Origin: Cloeon dipterum
Taxonomy: Eukaryota; Arthropoda; Insecta; Ephemeroptera; Baetidae
DNA: 64,000 nucleotides
Direction of reading: 5' to 3'
NCBI RefSeq assembly: GCF_949628265.1
Contig: NC_088787.1
Location: 34,584,844-34,648,843 of the forward strand
Both the position numbers and the translations under genes were made by a program. Shown piece by piece: positions 43,914-56,531 of the stretch. The stretch's first letter is position 1; the number at the start of each line of letters is the position of its first letter. The notes beneath the pieces were generated by a model, which ran no database searches, was not told the DNA's origin, and saw only the letters and a list, made by a program, of their open reading frames with translations.

Positions 43914-46139
43914 AGCTGCGATAAGTTTATTTTCTTTTAGTTTCGTACGGGACAGTTCGAACTTAGTGATTTTTTTTTTTGAAATACTTGGGTTTTAAGA
44001 AATCCAATTCTGATTTGGGGTGGAGTATGAGTCTATAACCCTTAAAAAGGAGGTGTAAGAGAGACACTGAGAATTTCTGGGGTTGAATTATTTTTGTTTT
44101 CTATTCGTTTACGCTTAAATAGCGAAAAATTCACAGAATATTGTTAAGAAATGTTCAAAATCTTTAATTTTTGAAAATAAAAAGCTTTTCTGTATTATAT
44201 TTGGCTCAGATTTAATTTATAAAACAAATTTCCACAAAAATAATTTATCTATTGGATGAACAGCACAGAAAGTTACCTTGTTAAAAAATTTGGTTAGTTT
44301 AAAATCCATCATGAATGAAATTCAAGCATTATTCGTTCAATACAGTTTTTTATTGAGTTCAATTTTATCAGCATCACTTACGACAATCCTAAAAAATATT
44401 TCAAAGAGCAAAACCACCTCCTCTGAAGAGCTATTTTATTCGTTCGTCAGATTTATTTCTTTGGCGAGAAACTATTGTGCAAAACAACGATTAAATTTTG
44501 ATTAAATATCAACAAACCTACAAGATTGACATGTGATTAACTATACAATTTTAATTAATTTATTTATCTTTATTTCACTTACAAAAATGAAACTGGCGAA
44601 TGCACATATTCATATTACTAAAAATATTTCAAAAAGCAAAAGCACTTCCAGCCGGACCTCCTGTTCCAGTGGTTGTTGATGGTTTTTGCGTTAAAATGCT
44701 GAATATGAATGAGTCAAGGAGGTAGAAAAACTCTCGACCCAAACAAATTCAGCAAATAAACAGCAAAATGCGCTGAATTGACGAACTGAAAACCTGAAAG
44801 ACGGCAACAAAAAACGCAAACCGACCCAAAAAGTACTTGAGGTGTCTGTCGATGTTTTTTCTGCGTTGAAATATTTGCAATGCGCATCGACTGAAGGCGC
44901 AAGTGATAAGAAGATCAAAAACTCTTTACCACAAGCACCCTCAGTAAATGCACAGCGCTCTCTGAGAAGACCCACGACCGCTCCGTCCAAAAGCCAAGCG
45001 ATAACTGAAACGAACCTTCCTGGCTTCCACTCCCCTCACCCCTCTGCCGCTGAGTGCCGGCCCGTTCTCTTATTTGTCCTTTTCCTCCCTCTCTCTGCTC
45101 GCAGCCGTAGACGCGGCAAAAGGCGCGAAATGAACCTGTTTTGTACGTGCGCGCCAGTTCCGAAACTTATAAATAAACAGTGGAGACTTTTTGGCAAGCA
45201 ATTAGTGTCCGACATCAGAGTGTCCCCTATCCCCGGTTGTAAATCGAGCCGAAAATGTTATTGCCGAATGTTATTTTGACTCGGAAACCTAGCCAGTCGA
45301 CGTCTCTTGGTGCCAAACGAACTAAAATCAAGCGACAAAAATAAAACCCTCCGGCCCAGAGGTGTATTAATAAAAAAAATTAAGAAAAAGGGGTTTTTTC
45401 AGCAGATTTCGGATGCTTATCGCGCAGCAGGGCGAGGCGGGGCGCGCATCTGAATCCGTTCGACGCAGAATTTTATCGCGAACATTAGATTTTTTTGACT
45501 CTACCACCAATGGGAGCCGAATCATTAATTTAATTTGAATCGGACATTACAAAAACGAGCTGTGGCCCTGTGGGCTCTACGGCGAAGATTTTCGGGCCAG
45601 TCGACGCCCCTCGGTGGGACACGAACTCTCGTGTCCAGTTCTTTAAAATCCTACCATTTTTCGAATTACTGCGAATTTTTGAATGTCCGTATTTCAGAAA
45701 TTCTCGCAAAATTCTCTATAAAAATTCGTTGGGCTAGTTGATTTAAAGTCACAAGGCCTTAAACGAAAGGTCTCGCCGAGTCATACACCTGACTAACCCT
45801 GACGACCTTTTTCAGGGTACCCCACCCTGAAATCGATCCCAGAGCCTTTTTTCATGATTTTTCCAATGGCGCCGTTCCAAAAATCACCAAACGTCAAGCG
45901 TGAAGCGCTTGATAAGGGTACTATAGGGCTGCCATTCTCGGGGTTTCGACCGGAGATGTCCGGCTTTGGGACTGAAAAATTTAACACGGGAGTATAGGGG
46001 TCTCGAGTTATAGGGTTTTAGAGTCCAAAATCTCCGGGTTTTAGCATTGGAAGTCTGGCACCCCTAGGGTACAATTCCCAAGCACGGGATCGAGGATATT
46101 TGTCGGTTGTTTGTTCAGATAGGTGCCTTTTTGGATAAA
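43914..46139. other. Intergenic between zinc-finger gene and the 46 kb frame
   Basis: No supported gene. AAAATAAAAAGC near 44177 may serve polyadenylation of the zinc-finger gene. Open frames at 44.3, 44.8 and 45.5 kb lack homology or coding character. GC-rich patches lie near 45000-45160 and 45540-45980, the latter with short inverted words (AGGGTACC, GGGTTTTAG). Confidence 0.4.
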
Positions 46140-46403
46140 TTTAGAGAAAGGTTTATTCATGTTTTCTTCAAAATAGCAGACCTGCAGCAGGGGAGTAGTA
46201 TTTTCTATAGCAGGTAAAATGAATGCTCGCTCCTCTCCCGTGCAGCCGAATCCCTGGGAAAAGAGAACAAAAGATTTAAGGAATTCGCGGAGGGTCGCGT
46301 TCTCCTTGACAGATGATCGATGAACTGGTATGTTCGAAACACGCACATTCCTCGTTTTATTCAGGTCGTCTTTTGTGTGAGAAGAGCGCGCATTCAAAAG
46401 CAA
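46041..46403 (-). other. Possible exon of an unrecognised minus-strand gene
   Basis: A minus-strand frame includes VLFSQGFGCTGEERAFILPA and VCYFEENMNKPFSKF, with a plausible acceptor TTTTCCCAG at about 46262. The interval 46160-46335 is similar to 54780-54970 (CAGCAGG, AGCAGGTAAAAT, CTCTTCTCCCGCGCAG against CTCCTCTCCCGTGCAG), so it belongs to the same segmental duplication as the zinc-finger gene. No family recognised. Confidence 0.35.
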
Positions 46404-48760
46404 ACTGCTTGGCGCTGGTTAAAATGTCCAATTTCTTTTCTACAAATCTCGGTCACTCTTAGCATTAACTTGATATTTTCTGTTTCAAGAGCAAAAAAAT
46501 TAAAGAGGTTTCCTTGGTTGGTTCCCTAACAATAAAAAGCGAAATTAAACTCTCGATTTTTTCCTCGACTATAACACGACAAAAAACTTGCTGTCAAATC
46601 TAAACTCTCGATAAATTTTCTGAAAATTAACAAATGATTTTTTCCTGTATTCCTGTGACATTACAAAGGAGCTTAACAATATTTTATCCAATTGGTGAAT
46701 CATTTCTTTTTTTCCGGAGATAAAAAAATGACAGTTAGAATGCGTGTTTTTTGCTGGAGCTTGGGCATATAATTATTAAAAAAGTTCAATAAATAATCCT
46801 TGCCGTCCAGACGGATATAATTCAAGCTGGGCAGAAATCCGTCGCTAATTAATTGATTTAAAATGTTTAGCACTATCAATTTTATTTGGAAAAATAAGAA
46901 CAACTTTGATCGCGATGCAAATAAGCAATTAATCATTTTATTCTATGAAATTCCCTCCTGTTTTCAATTTATCTCTAAAGGTGGAATTTTCCATGAGCAA
47001 AAGAATTGCTTGGCAACTGGTATAATTCGTATTATGGGCTTCTCGACCCAACAGAGCAGCAGCACTTTCAGGTTCAAGAGGAGAGCATAACAAAAAGGCT
47101 TATTGTTAGATAGCGGTGGCGGAGTGGAATGCAGGGGCAAAAGTACAGATGATACCATAAATATTTCGTCCATTAGCCGCCGGCCCAAGAGCGACAATCA
47201 GTCTCTGGCTTCTGTATCCTCTTTTGCTGCTTTGAAGTTCATGCTCCGTTTATTTTTTAGTTTTTCACACGCAAGGAAAATTCATTCAAATATCATTAAA
47301 TTTAAATCGATTAAAATACGAAATGTTGGTCTTGAATGTCTTGACGACGAGAGAATCCCGATCCTCGTCCCAAAAAAGAGTCTGATATAATTTAATTGTA
47401 TGTCTTGCGCCTGCCAAACTCGTTCTTTCCGCCCGACACGCGTTTCACGCCACTTGCGTAGCTAAAAGGAGAGTTTATTAAAATTTGCTTTGTGTCCCAG
47501 CTGGTGCAGTGCACCCCTTCTTTGCTACACGACCTTAAAAAAAAACAATACCCGACTAGAGGCGAAATTCTTGATTAGTTGAGCCGCTTTCACGTGATTT
47601 TTTTTTATTAATGTTCTTGGTAAAGAATTAAATTTCGTTCAATTCGCTCCTTTTTTCCTATTTCTCTGTTGAGCCTTAAGGAAGAGTGGAATTTTCCAGA
47701 AGAGAGCCACGGCAGCTAGCTAGAAAAATAAATTTGGCTTTTGTCAAGGGAGACAGCTGCCGCACTTTCAGGTATAAAAGCCGAGCTATCAAAGACGCGG
47801 TCCTTCGCTGCAATTTGGAGGCTCACGGAAGAAACCTGAACAAAGGCGCAGAGGATGCTCGCATGGAAAGGAATAGAGGGTCACGTACAGTCGCTCCTTG
47901 AATATAATTTTACAAAGAAGACTGTTCGTGGGAATTCATGAAAATATGTTGCCCTAAATTTTTAACTATGAAACCGTGGAGATGCAGCTGACGCAAACAC
48001 AATTTCCCAGAGCAGGCACTGGAAGGGACAAAACAATTCTAATTTACTGAAAATTTTCTGAAATTAACTGTTTTTAGCATGGACCATGTGTGTTCCCCTT
48101 TTCTCTCAAATAAATACAGAATTCAGAGAAATTTTTAATATTCAAAAGCAGTTATATACTCAATGCTCAATTTAGAACCACCAATTTATTGTTGTTGCCT
48201 TTGTAAACAATTTAAAAAATTGGTTCACCCCAAAAAGCATAAGGTTTTCCCTTTCAATATTTTAAGTTTCATGATAAATATATTTTTTGTTTGATTTCTG
48301 TGCTCTCCCAACAATTACTCAAGGTTGAAAAATGGGCTCAATTCGTCCCATAATTTCTGGCGTTCTCTCGTTTCAGTTTTTATTCATCTTTTCAAGCGTC
48401 AATAAATGTAACAAACAATAATCGTTATTTCCTTTGTTTTGGACAGCTCAATTGAATTAAAATTAAACGCTTAACAATCAGCCAGCTATGTTGTCCACCA
48501 GGCGTAGTGAGTTGGATATACATATCCAATTAACAATCGTGCTAACCTTCCTAGCACCGTGTTCCTCTCGAAAACAAATATCTTTGGTATAAATTTTTGA
48601 TTTTTTACAAAATTGAGAACATTAAACATAATAAAAATCTAATAATTGATTCGGTTTTAGCTTCCGGTCGTTAAAAATACAATTAATATACTGTGTCAAT
48701 AATTATACATTTTGGCTGTTTTGCCAAAAAAAAAGAATTTTAACAGAGGTCAGCTTTGTT
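46404..48760. other. Intergenic, possible isolated exons
   Basis: No convincing gene. The plus-strand frame near 47110-47250 (ISSISRRPKSDNQSLASVSS) has exon-like composition but no partners I can identify. At 47773 a TATAAAAG box lies in a GC-richer stretch that could be a core promoter. Confidence 0.35.
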
Positions 48761-49052
48761 TGTTTCATTTAAAAATGCATATATAGCAAAAAAAAAGTGA
48801 CGCACTTAATCAGAGACAGGGAGAAGACAGATTTCAGCCAATTTTATGAAGGTTTTAACTAATTTGCAACCCACTTCATTCACTTTTCGCTTTTTGGAAC
48901 AAGACCAGCGCATCACTAGGAAGAAAAGATCAAAAGTACGACGCGTACTAGCTGCTCTGGCCTCTGATCGTAACACAAAGAAAACACTTTCTTCCTTCGC
49001 GCTTCTTTCTCTTATTATTATCAAGGCAGTCAAATGACAAAGCAGGCACTAA

Positions 49053-49111
49053 TGACGTCACTTTGTCTGTTAATCGACAGTCAGGCCGAGTCAGGCTGAC
49101 ACGCATGCGCA
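49053..49111. promoter_or_regulatory. Aurora gene proximal promoter with CRE and NRF-1-like sites
   Basis: TGACGTCA (full CRE palindrome) at 49053-49060 and GCATGCGCA (NRF-1-like) at 49103-49111 lie 260-320 bases before the Aurora start codon. Both are common in TATA-less housekeeping and cell-cycle promoters. Function inferred from motif only. Confidence 0.5.
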
Positions 49112-49368
49112 CTACGAAACTTTCTCTTTTGTTTTGATAGCATTAGTCAGGTGTCAGGTGGTTACTGGGTGCTGGGTGGTTATAAAACGGCTAACGTAAA
49201 GATTTCTGTCAGCTAATTTTGACCATTTTCTCCATCGAAAGTGAGCACAACAACCCGTTTTCTTGTATTTAACTCATTCTGCGCGTTCAATAGACATGTG
49301 AAACGCAGTTTTTTTTTAACGAGAATCAAATTACTTTTTTTCTCTCTCAAAAAAGCAGTTTCTTCGCC

Positions 49369-50994
49369 ATGGCAGCGAGTGTCAGCACAATGTCCAGGAT
49401 GGAGCCGCCTCAGCAAACGAGTTTGATACAGGAAAAGGAGCTGATGGAGCGGAGAATGCTGGAGGAAATCAAAAGGCGTCGTGACGCTGGCCAGTAAGTC
49501 ATTTAAACCGCGTCATTAATTAAATTTTTTTAAACCGAAAAATTCGCAGGGACTCATGGGCTTTGGAGGACTTCCAAGTAGGCCGTCCCCTGGGCCGAGG
49601 GAAGTTCGGCAGGGTTTATCTCGCCCGAGAGAAGAAGACAAAGTACCCTGTGGCCCTTAAAATGTTATTCAAAAAGGAACTGATTAAGCACAAAATGGAG
49701 GAGCAGCTGATTCGAGAGATCGAAATACAGTCCCACCTGAAGTAATCAATTTATTCAATTGACCAGTTGCATAAACCCTTAGTGAAGCTGCCAACAGATG
49801 GCGCAACCACAGACTTTCTTAAAAATTTTGTTTTAAGCGGTTTTAAGGCATTTCCGCTCATTTTCAGACTCAATCTAGCTATTTTTTTTAAATAATTTGC
49901 TTTTTTTCGACGTGCTGAAAACCAAAATCGGTTCAGCCATTCGCCGTAGAAACGTTGGAAAAGATTTTTTTATTCCAAAAAATAGTTTTTCACGATTCTA
50001 CGGCGATTGTCTGAACCGATTTTGGTTTTCAGCACGTCGAAAAAAAAAAGCAAATTAATTGAAGAATGCACAGTGGCTAGATTGAGTCTGAAATCGCAGC
50101 GGTAGTGCTTAAAAATCGAAAGTCTACGGTGGCGCCATCTGTTGGCGGCTTCGAACACTTAGGGTTTATGCAACTGGTGAATTCCATTCTATAATTATGT
50201 ATTTTCACACTTAACTCCTCTTCAGGCACGAGAACGTCCTGCAGATGCTGACGTACTTCGTGGACGAAAGGAGGGTCTTCTTGGTCCTCGAGTACGCCTC
50301 CAAGGGCGAGTTGTTCCGCGAGCTGAACGCGCAGAAGCACGGCCGCTTCGAGGAGCCAAAGTGCGCCAAGTACATTTACCAGGTAGCCAGCGCCCTGCAG
50401 GCGTGCCACGACTGCCAGGTGATACACAGGGACATCAAGCCCGAGAACATCCTCATCTCTGCCAGGGGCAACATCAAGATTGCAGACTTCGGGTGGTCCG
50501 TCCACGACTCGTCCCACACCAAAAGGTTTGGATCTTATAATTTTTGGTAATAATTGATTCATTTATTTACAAATAATTATCAGGAAGACTATGTGTGGAA
50601 CGCTGGACTACCTGGCGCCGGAGATGGTGAAGAACATGGAGCACACGCACCTGGTGGACAACTGGTGCGTCGGCATCCTCTGCTACGAGCTGTTGGTGGG
50701 CAAGCCGCCCTTCGAGAGCAAGTCCAGCCAGAAGACCTACCAACGCATCTGCGAGGCTCACATCGACTTCCCGCCCTACGTCGGCACCCTCGCCAGAGAC
50801 CTCATTACCAAGGTAATTTTTCGGTTAATCAATAAATAAATGTTTGCTTTTAATTAAAATTTCTGCTGTAGTTGCTGCAGGTGAAGCCTGAGAACCGCCT
50901 GTCCCTGAAGGAGGTGAAGGTGCACCCTTTCATCGTCAAGCACTGGCCCTTGAAGAGCGTGGATGATGCCCCGAAGCCCACTAACAATGAGTGA
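49369..50994 (+). CDS. aurB: Aurora kinase, B type
   Basis: Five exons join in frame: 49369-49493, 49550-49741, 50226-50525, 50584-50812 and 50872-50994 (TGA), 322 residues. Ser/Thr kinase features in order: glycine loop [13 protein letters not shown], catalytic lysine in [16 protein letters not shown] helix [12 protein letters not shown] catalytic loop, ADFGWSVH magnesium loop, activation loop [25 protein letters not shown]. Those are Aurora signatures. The short N-terminus (about 48 residues before the domain) and Glu in KGELFREL, where Aurora A has Thr, favour Aurora B, the catalytic subunit of the chromosomal passenger complex. Intron 2 contains a 417-bp palindromic MITE. The B assignment over a single ancestral Aurora is inference. 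Confidence 0.93.
49762..50178. mobile_element. Palindromic MITE family C, copy 2, in Aurora intron 2
   Basis: Begins ACCAGTTGCATAAACCCTTA and ends with its reverse complement, TAGGGTTTATGCAACTGGT. Arms include CCAACAGATGGCGCAACCAC / GTGGCGCCATCTGTTGGCGG and AACCAAAATCGGTTCAGCC / TGAACCGATTTTGGTTTTC. It almost fills the intron. Confidence 0.92.
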
Positions 50995-51359
50995 ATTTGA
51001 AGACTTGTATGTAATTCTTTTAAGGTTTATATTGATCTGTAGATATTGTGGTTTTAATCAGAGTTGAGCCCGGTATATCTTCACCACTGGTTTTACCTCT
51101 CAATTCCTTATTTCTTCTTTGAAAATCTTAAATTTGTGGTCCAAGTGGCCAAAATATTTCATCCAAAAATTGTTTGTTTACTACCTCGATTTCTCTCTGT
51201 AAATTTTCCAAGTCAAGGTCATGAGAAAACGCGGGTTTTTAGCAACCCTGTTTTGTTTTCAGTTTGTTTATATAAATTAATGGCTGCGATCTTTCCTTGC
51301 TGTAATATAATGAGAAATTAATTTTGAATTTTGGTTTTTTATTTTAATGAAACAGAAAT
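50995..51359. other. Aurora 3' flank
   Basis: Likely 3' untranslated region followed by spacer. No other feature. Confidence 0.4.
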
Positions 51360-52265
51360 TAATATAATTAAGTGTCCACTTTTGGTGGTGACAGAGAATT
51401 GTACAGTTTGGACACGCCGGCAGTCTGTACTACTTGCTGCAGCTACTCGTCCTCTTCGCATGGAAGACAACCTGCGAAATCCCAATTTTAAATCAAAATT
51501 AAGGGTGATTGTTAGTGAAATTCCCTGCAAAATCGCTATAAACCAGTGAAATTCGAAAAATAGGTCTCCTCTAAGGTGATATAAAATTTTTAAATAAAAA
51601 AATAACTTAATTCTAATCATTTCAATTATCATATGCTCGAGGTCAATGCGTCTGCCTTTTTGCCGTGTCAACCGTGACGTGTAATTTGTCTCCCTTGAAT
51701 AGTTTGGGGACTGAGTCCTCGCCGACCAAATCCTGCAGGAACTCCATTGAGGCACTCGCCTTGAAGTGTATCATCCTGTCCATCTTGGAGGGCGCGGATG
51801 GCATCGCTTTCGGCAGGTCCTCCACCGACTCGGCCTGCAGCACCGCCGCCAGCACCGTGTCTGCGTACATGTCGTTCACTAGACTCGCAATCCACTGAGG
51901 ACACATAAATTTTCAGTCCCTCCTAGTATTAATTTTTAGTTTTTACCTCAAGGGTGACGCATTTGTCGACAAGGGTGAGATCGATGCAGCCGAAAAGGCG
52001 CAGTTTCTTGTCCTTGACCGACTCGACAGGTGCTTGAGGATGTGCTGCAGCAGGTTAATTGGTCCGTTGTAGTACATGCTCTGCCGCTGCACCACCTGGC
52101 TGAGTCGCCATGTCTGAATACCCTGATCAGAATTTTTGTAAGTAAAAGAACAATAATAATGATGTATTTTTGGATTTACTTCCAAAAATTGCGTTTGACA
52201 TGAATTCCTGATAAAATGTTTCCTGGCTTTGGTGGCTCAACTGCCAGAGGGTGCCCATCACCTGG
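51360..52265 (-). pseudogene. CPSF73 (CPSF3)-like pseudogene, C-terminal part
   Basis: Minus-strand fragments match the C-terminal region of the pre-mRNA 3'-end endonuclease CPSF73: VMGTL then LSGIHVKRNF (52260-52180), QVVQRQSMYYNGPINLLQ (about 52100-52050), CIDLTLVDKCVTLE joined to WIASLVNDMYADTV (52000-51850), GEDSVPKLF, and a last fragment LQQVVQTAGVSKLYNSL (51450-51390). Exon boundaries are partly preserved, so this is a duplicated rather than a processed copy. One-base shifts break the frame near 52230 and 52030, and an in-frame TAG occurs near 51450. The metallo-beta-lactamase part is absent. No functional copy is in the window. Confidence 0.75.
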
Positions 52266-52829
52266 AATTTTAATTCAATTGAAACAAAAGTGACTTTTTG
52301 GTGGTAAAATTGACCGAAAGACTCAAATATACAGCTAAAGTGCTCAGGTTGCACGACCTGAGGAGGTCGTTGAAGGTAAAGGGACACAAATGGTCGAAAA
52401 GCAACGCCAAATGTGCCCGAAATTACTGAAAAAATATTAAAAATCGGCTTGGGAGCGGATCTCAGGTCACGTGGTACCCTGAAAAAGGTTAATAGGGTAC
52501 CGCAGGTCATGCCTTTCCCATGACATCATGCCCATGTTTTAATCTTTTCCTTAAATTAAAAGTTTTCGAATTTTAATTACTTGAGGCAGTTCAAAATTCG
52601 TCAAATTCATTGTGCTGGTTATTCCGCGACAGAGAATTAAATTTATTTTACTAACTCAAATTAAAAGAAACAAGTATGGAATTTTGGGCGGATTTCCAGT
52701 TTTAGTTTTTCTTTTGTTGAGTATTTTAATTATTACTTTCCGCCGTTCAAAACGAGTTAAATTTATTGTGCTGGCAGCGGAGAAAGTTGATTAATTATTT
52801 TCCAATGAAACAACACAGGCCAGCCCGAG
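52266..52829. other. Spacer between two pseudogenes
   Basis: 52310-52440 may hold a further decayed CPSF73-like exon (minus strand) but I cannot align it with confidence. The rest is AT-rich. Confidence 0.35.
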
Positions 52830-54065
52830 ATGCTAGTTGGTCCTGGTCACCGCCACTTATTGTCAGCCGCCCGCAGTAGTGCCAACCTTCTCCGATCGAC
52901 CACACCCACTAGTTCCGTAGTCGTCTATGTTAGTATGTTATGTACCCGTAACCTGCCGGCTGCCAGCAGCAGAGTCTTCGCGTGGACAAGAGCTCGCAAA
53001 CCTGAGCTGCGGACACCCTTTCAAAAAGCACGCCCTCTCAGTCTGACTCCCTCTTCTGGAGGCCACCGAGGCAAACCTCCCCGCAACAACCCTCAACCTC
53101 CGATCAAGGTCTGGGGAAATTCCATCGGAACAATAATTCTATTCTTGAAATTCTTGCTTTGAAAACCAGAAATTGGTTCTGTTTTTGGGCTATGTAAATA
53201 AAAGCGAATTTCTTTTCTTTCAGGAATGGCCTCTAGCAGGACAAGTTGCAAAATGAGGAGAGTGGCTTGAAGACCACGGCCAAAAGTCTTTGTGAGGTCA
53301 GTCTTCATACAGAACAGAGTGTTTATTCTTTTATTACTGGCATAATGATGATGGAAAAGAGAAAATAAGAAGCAGCTGCATTTTGCCTTTAGAGCTGCTT
53401 CGCAAACACACAAAATAGCATTTCCCTGAATTTGACCCTCCTTGACGCGCATTTTGGGCTGCAATTCTTGGAAAAGGTGGCATCAAGCACAACAAACCTC
53501 GCTCCCAGGAGGTGTTGGTGACCGACCTGGAGGCGCGCACGGAAAGACCTGCGCATGAAAAGACGATCGTGTGCGCGCCCCCTGATTGAGACCTGAGGCT
53601 AAAGGTGGCGGCCCACCCAGATGCAAACGCCCTGCGTGAGCGCAACGCAAATGAGATAACAACCAAATACATTATTAACTGGCAGCTGAAGGAGTCGAAG
53701 CCGAGAGCGAGGAGAACTCGAGAGAGGCTTTTTTGGCCAACTTTTTCTTCGGGAAATGCTCATAGCCTGGATATTAAGTCAGTTTCCCCCCTGCGCTCAG
53801 GGTCATCAATATTTTAAGGCTCCAACAAAATGTTCTCAATAAACATTTCTGTCATCTCCTCCATATCCAGCTAAAAATTCATGTTTTTTTCCAGAGCTTC
53901 TCAATCATCGAGGGTCGCCGGCGCTTGGCACTGTTGGGAGTGCCTGAGGCTGATGAACCGACTGATGGCCTTTCCAATCACGTTGTGCGCCAACTTCAAC
54001 CTCCTCGAGCTTCCTGCACAAACTTGCCACGCGCGTGCTCTCATCCGACTGTCTCACCGGTAAGT
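52830..54065 (+). pseudogene. Decayed partial copy of the zinc-finger gene
   Basis: 52960-53112 matches exon 2 of the gene at 40956-43913 (GGACAAG, ACCTGAGCTG, GGAGGCCACCGAGGC, CCTCAACCTCCGATCAAGGT). 53222-53300 matches exon 3 (CAGGA, AGTGGCTTGAAGACC, AAGTCTTTGTGAGGT). 53893-54060 matches exon 6 (TTCCAGAGCTTCTCAATCAT, CGAGGGTCGCCGGCG, GTGCCTGAGGCTGATGA). Introns are retained, so it is a segmental duplicate. Frames are broken, several cysteines are lost, and exons 4-5 are absent. Confidence 0.75.
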
Positions 54066-56122
54066 GATTTTTTTTCACTTTTTGCTTCGTTGTTAAATTT
54101 TGTGAATAGATCCATTCACTCTGAAGGAATTAAAAAAAAAATATTGTGCCGCTTTGGATTCGCAAGTCACGACGCAGGGATTGTGACTAATTTACGTAAT
54201 TGAATTAAGGGAAAAGTGATTATCAAATATTATGGAAAACCCCTAGAAACTTCATATTACGATTTATCTAGTCGAATTTTAGTAAATTCCCCAATAATTA
54301 ATTGGTTCGTGGATACTTCCTCTGCTATCATGAAAGTAAAATAAAAATTATTCATTGAAAATCGGCAGATTTAAATCCGATGAACCAAGATGACGACGGC
54401 GCCGTATACTGCTCTGCCGCTATTAATTTTTCTCGCTCGACTTAATTAATTCTGAACCGCCTGTAATAATTTAACGGCCGCGGCGGCGAGCTCTGCTTGG
54501 CTCGTCACCGCTGATTTAGTCGCAATTTTGTCACAATTAATGCACAGTAGACAATTCTGTTTCCAAGTAAATTTTTGAATTAAATTAATTAAAAAACCAG
54601 AATACTTTTGCAATGTAAATCATCCTTTTATGCAAGTTGGGCAGAAACTCCACCATTTATTCTTTGGAATTAATTAATTAAAAATTTCTAATATAATTTC
54701 TTTCTGGTGATTTTTTCTTCCCCGTCTTATTATGTTTGTTTGATTTTTTTTTTAAATTCTGGAACCAGCATACCTATTTTTTATGTTGGGGCTGAAGACG
54801 CAAGACGCGCAGCAGGTGGTGTAGATATTTTTGGAGCAGGTAAAATAAAGTACTCACTCTTCTCCCGCGCAGTTGCATTCTAAGGGAAAAACACAAAAGA
54901 GGTTGGAATAATGCGCGGTGGGTCTTTGTGTCGCGTTCACCCTGACAGAGGGGTGAGCTGGTAAATGTTAGATACAGGCAGGTTCATAACTCAGCGCCCG
55001 CTACTTGGGTGGCTGACTGGGAAGAGACACCCTACTCCTCTACTAGTCTTTAAATTTAAATAAAACAGGAAAAACTATTGGAACCAAACTATTTAAAATT
55101 AACAGAGCTCTCGTTGATCTGAAAATATTACTCTCCAGAAATTGTCTGTTGCAATAATTGCTGCCAGAATTGGTCACGCACTGTATTCCAACCTATTTTT
55201 ATTAATTTGCAAAGATCTTTTGGGTCAATTTAAACACATAAGTTAATAAAAAAAGTTAAGTGCATAGGAATTACCGTATTTCGACACAGTCCCGCCTTTG
55301 AGGATTCGCGTCAGCTAAAACTATTATTTATTTGGCAAGAGAAGGAATTAATAATTGCACTTTGGTCGTCTGTTTCGGCGTGAAGAGGATGAAAGAGGCC
55401 GCGGACCGAGACTTGAGCCAGTGTCTGCCACGACACCCCACTGATGATTTCTTGACCTTTTTTTCATTCGCGCAGCTCTCGGTGCAAAAGCTCTTTTGGT
55501 GCTCACTATGCCTACCTTTTTTATTATCCAATTTGTTGCATTTTGGCAGAGTAATTAGTAATATCACTAATTGTACGAAATTAAGGCAGACTGCGTTGAT
55601 CCTAGGCCCTGCAAGAAATTTATGACTAAAACAATCAGATTTAACCAAACGACGTTATAAAAACGGTAACCTGAGGCATGTGTATGCTTCTTATTTAAAT
55701 TAACTTAAGTGGAAATATAAATTTAGCATTAATAAATGTCGAGTTATATTAAATTATTGTTAGTAAATCAAAGCGCATCTTATTTGGTAGGTGCAAAATT
55801 GAAAATAAATTACATCAAAGATAATTAAAGCTGTCATCTAATAGCAAACGTGAGACACGCGCTGCATAATTTTTCGAAATTTTTCCTTTTGGTCATGTTT
55901 TTCTGCTTTATTTATTTAATTGCTTCATTACCTGCTAAGTGTGTAGATGCTAAAACTGAAGAGTGGATTCACGTCGGAAGATAAAATTGGGAGACCAGGC
56001 CTCGCAAATGTGTGAAAAGCCTAAAATAATTTCATCTCTGTGGGTTTCATATTAAAAGTCGAGCAATCAAAATTTAAAAACAATTTATTCTGAACAACCC
56101 AAAGAAAAAATATTTTGATAAG
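54066..56122. other. Intergenic, includes tail of the segmental duplication
   Basis: 54780-54970 resembles 46160-46335 (see that entry). Otherwise AT-rich; ORFs on both strands at 55.33-55.65 kb have no support. Confidence 0.45.
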
Positions 56123-56355
56123 TGTTAACTTCTTGCCCTTCTTCCTTTCGTCACCCGAAGTTACTGCGTCCTCGCCAGCCATTAGCAAGGGTCCACGACC
56201 CTTCTGGATTCATCTAACTCAGGGAACACCAAAGAACATAAACACTGGCTTTGCTTGGCTTGTCAGTACTGATTTTTTTTAGAGGAGTCACCAAACCAAA
56301 ACGAAAGTGGCGCCAGCGCGCGAACACCCAAGTGTTCATCTTTAGAAACATATCA
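56123..56355 (-). repeat. 3' LTR of the Gypsy element
   Basis: Element-sense termini TGATATG...GTTAACA; identical as far as I can read to the other LTR. Confidence 0.93.
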
Positions 56356-56531
56356 ACTCCTCCAACCTTAGTTTGAACAGAACAACTAATTTGGCAAATT
56401 AATGACAAAATAAAACTATTATAAAACAGAAAGAACCCACATGACCCGTCAAAATTACACACCGACCTTGACTTAGCACCAGAACGAAACTCTCACTCTT
56501 CTTGTGTGACACATCATATTATCAGCCTCTT

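Noticed and set aside
44278-44505. 75-codon plus-strand ORF
   Set aside because: AT-rich, no motif, no splice partners.
56356-56531. An envelope gene downstream of gag-pol
   Set aside because: Only about 170 bases lie between the gag-pol stop and the 3' LTR, too short for env; no chromodomain either.
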